In this document: piece by piece, positions 15,448-17,500 of the stretch
Numbering within the stretch: the stretch's first letter is position 1
Layout: every line of letters starts with the position of its first letter
From: Chrysomallon squamiferum
Lineage: Eukaryota > Mollusca > Gastropoda > Neomphalida > Peltospiridae
Assembly: GCA_012295275.1 (NCBI GenBank)
Contig: CM022666.1
Coordinates: 3,732,887 to 3,750,386, forward strand
DNA: 17,500 nt
Direction: 5' to 3'
Position numbers and translations under genes: made by a program
Notes under the pieces: model-generated
Seen by the model: only the letters and a program-made list of their open reading frames with translations
Told to the model about the DNA's origin: nothing
Database searches by the model: none

Positions 15448-15650
15448 GTCTGTCTATCTACCTATCTATCTATCTGTCTATCTATCTATCTATCTATTTA
15501 TTAACATTAATTACAGCAATTTCTATGTGCTACACCTACATATATCAAACTAGTGAACATCTTGCTTCACATACACATTTTATTTTTATTTTATTTTTTT
15601 TTTTTTTTAAACTTTATTTCTGTTAAAATCAGTACCGGCAACTTCGACGT
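14404..15650. repeat. Decayed tandem repeat, unit about 118 bp, roughly nine copies with poly-T segments
   Basis: Landmark GTTAAAATC or close variants start at about 14414, 14695, 14810, 14932, 15047, 15123, 15218, 15500 and 15623. Typical spacing is 115-123 bp; two units are shortened (76, 95). The 14414-14695 gap contains another worn copy around 14545-14603. Each unit runs GTTAAAATCAATTACAGC, CTATGTGCTAT, CCTACATAT, TTAATCCAAG, TACGCCTTGCAT, then often a T-run (14886-14909, 15010-15033, 15594-15608). Divergence is substantial, so this is an old array. Read on the minus strand, each unit would follow a poly-A-like run, so nested retrocopies are an alternative. Confidence 0.85.
15356..15498. 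repeat. (TTTA)n(TATC)n microsatellite inside the 118-bp array
   Basis: TTTA units to about 15376, then about 30 TATC units with a few TGTC and TAGC variants. The array sits exactly where the poly-T segment of the 118-bp unit would lie, between the copies at 15218 and 15500. The plus-strand frame across it is poly-LSIY and an artefact. Confidence 0.96.
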
Positions 15651-16075
15651 GGTAGATCGTTCTGTTATGTTGGCGAGAGATTCGTTTTTTGTGTTTTTTT
15701 CTAGACGCAGAGTGAAAATTACTGCCGAGAAATGATCGAGTGCAGATGGTGGGGTTGCATGCCGAGTGATGGATGGGTTCAGGAGACGATTCTATGGTAT
15801 GGCATTTAAATTACCTGCATGAGATTCATGCTAAATATTATATTGTAGCGTTTGTGATCGAGGGTTTAAAAAAAACAACAACCCAACAACGTTGAGCTTG
15901 CACAACAACGTTCGTGTTATATCCAGTGCCTTGGTTCTTGATCTTGGCGTTGTGGTTGTTTTAGTCCTCGGGTTTCGTCTTTTGGAATACGTTTACGTGA
16001 TTAGAAATGAAGTGGTGACTGTTGAATTACCCTGATGATGTCATCCTTAGAGTCTGTTTTTACGTAGTGAAATTA
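15651..16075. other. Unique stretch, moderately CpG-rich, no gene call
   Basis: Frames are short. A 10-bp word CAACAACGTT is repeated 19 bp apart (15884-15893, 15903-15912), and ATCGAGTGCAG and GATCGAGGG patches add CpG. A worn direct duplication links this stretch to 16159-16191 (separate entry). Confidence 0.5.
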
Positions 16076-16191
16076 ATAATGGTAGTAATAATAATAATAA
16101 TAATAATAAAATAGAATAATGGTTGAAGTATGTCATCGGTTTCGTGCTTGCATAATAAGAAATGAAACGACTGTTGAAATGTCATATTAAG
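16003..16191 (+). repeat. Worn direct duplication, 156 bp apart, around an (AAT)n
   Basis: 16003-16052 and 16159-16191 share AGAAATGAA, GACTGTTGAA and ATGTCAT in order. The second copy lacks 3 bp and about 11 bp. An (AAT)n array (16076-16110) lies between them. Confidence 0.55.
16076..16110. repeat. (AAT)n microsatellite
   Basis: About ten AAT units, with AGT at the left edge. Confidence 0.93.
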
Positions 16192-16204
16192 GCAGGCAGA
16201 ACGG

Positions 16205-16712
16205 TATACATACACAAACAACATGCTGCAGTAGATGACATACATTTACATATACATGCCTACAAACACACATACATACACATATACATATATACTTATG
16301 CACATATACATACATACATACATACACAAACACACACACACATATATATATACACACATACATGGCTACAAACACATACACACACACATATATATATATA
16401 ATCATAGACACATACATACACACATACATACATACATATACACACACACACACACACATTTATACACACATACATGCCTACAAACAAATGCACACACACA
16501 TATATATATATTCATAGACACATACATACATACATATACTCACACCTACATACATATATACATGCACACATACATATATACATACATACATACATGACAT
16601 ACATGCATACATATATATATATACGTACATACATACATACATGAATACATGCATATATATATATATATATACATACGCGCACACACATATACAAACATAC
16701 ATATACATTTTT
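16205..16712. repeat. (CATA)n/(CACA)n/(TA)n array of about 500 bp with a higher-order unit
   Basis: Tetranucleotide CATA dominates, with CA and TA tracts. A higher-order unit of about 106-112 bp is visible: CATGCCTACAAACA recurs at about 16255, 16361 (as CATGGC) and 16473. Copies two and three are each followed by CACACA, (TA)n and TCATAGACACATACATA. All long frames on both strands here are poly-HT/YIH or poly-CV/YM translations. Confidence 0.95.
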
Positions 16713-17109
16713 TCATTATAAATCTATAACACTGATTTCATTTGAAATTACATATTCGATACAAGTATACTTTAAGATTACGCTGCAGTCTAATTTTGAT
16801 CAAAGATTAAAAAAAAAGAAGATAAAATTCACTTTTTGTCAGATATTCACGTAATGCCAAAAGTGTTCCCTTATTATTTATGACAGCCATTTTGTCCTCC
16901 TGTTTTAAACGTGTCTTGGTTTAGTTAAACATGTGTCTACAAAAATAATGCACATTTTTGACATCTTGTCTTATCAAACGACGTTATCGACATTGTCATT
17001 CAAAATCGTTTTAAATTCAGTCTTTATGTCTGCATGGGTGAACAGAATTTACAATGAGAAAGGGGTACGATGAGATGGGTGTCAGGTTTATACAAGGGTG
17101 CTAAAAAGG
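16713..17109. other. AT-rich unique DNA, no gene seen
   Basis: No frame of note and no recognisable element. GACAGCCATTTTG at 16883-16895 resembles a YY1 core only partly. An A9 run lies near 16809-16817. Confidence 0.65.
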
Positions 17110-17301
<192 letters not shown>

Positions 17302-17395
17302 CTAATATGTATCTTAATGTATTTAAGTAGTTAGGTATATGTGGGAATTTTTATTTTGTTTTCGCAAGGGTTTTGTATGGGTTTTTTTTGGGTGG

Positions 17396-17419
17396 TTTTT
17401 TTTTTTTTTTTTTTTTTTT
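17396..17419. repeat. T24 homopolymer
   Basis: Pure T run preceded by a G/T-rich stretch (17367-17395). Confidence 0.96.
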
Positions 17420-17500
17420 GCGCATATATGTAGGCATTTATATATATGTGTGTGTATGAATGCATACATGTATTATATATATGTAGGTATGTGTGTGTAT
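17420..17500. repeat. TA/TG low-complexity sequence, cut by the window edge
   Basis: ATATATG, TGTGTG and CATACATG words continue to the end of the window, as in the arrays at 801-1118 and 16205-16712. Confidence 0.88.

Overview
The window is AT-rich, non-coding-looking animal nuclear DNA, dominated by simple-sequence repeats and by several families of worn tandem repeats. I see no bacterial or viral gene organisation and no recognisable protein domain on either strand. No tRNA, rRNA, CRISPR array or transposase is visible. Long (GA)n/(CT)n, (TATC)n, (CATA)n and (AAT)n/(TAC)n arrays in a low-CpG, intron-rich style background suggest a repeat-rich invertebrate. A mollusc, perhaps a cephalopod, is my guess from texture only, not a demonstrated assignment. 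Almost every open frame longer than 60 codons is either a translated microsatellite or lies in a tandem repeat.

Layout: 1-1120 holds CT, AC and TATG/TGTA microsatellites around a short unique stretch with a perfect CRE site (757-764). 1120-2520 is unique DNA, then a (GATG/GATA/GA)n array, then a decayed minisatellite of about 57 bp. 2793-2894 and 4189-4290 are two copies of one 102-bp segment. 3000-3900 is unique DNA with ETS, YY1 and NRF1-like sites. 3957-4960 is about 1 kb of TAC and AAT trinucleotide repeats. 4990-5480 is a more CpG-rich island with tandem ETS sites, a CCAAT box and a run of hairpins. 5480-7800 is AT-rich DNA with homopolymers ending in a 100-bp (CT)n. 7848-8041 looks like a CCAAT-box promoter plus a first exon ending at a strong 5' splice site. 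8693-8946 is a second decayed minisatellite (45-50 bp). 9256-9520 carries a 25-bp x3 repeat and a 55-bp x2 repeat with E-boxes. 10110-10560 is a 15/30-bp tandem repeat. 10776-10903 is a large inverted repeat with a perfect CRE in each arm. 11494-12047 is a purine-strand tract. 13204-13415 (minus strand) is the best coding candidate: a 70-codon first exon ending at a consensus splice donor. 13438-15650 consists of two successive decayed satellites (about 60 bp and about 118 bp). The last 1.3 kb is (CATA)n and a 140-bp (GA)n.

No set of genes working together can be described. If genes are present, the window would hold at most their first exons, promoters or introns: plus strand near 7.9-8.0 kb, minus strand near 13.2-13.4 kb. 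The most distinctive property is that nearly every non-microsatellite stretch has its own local, private tandem or direct duplication at a different stage of decay.
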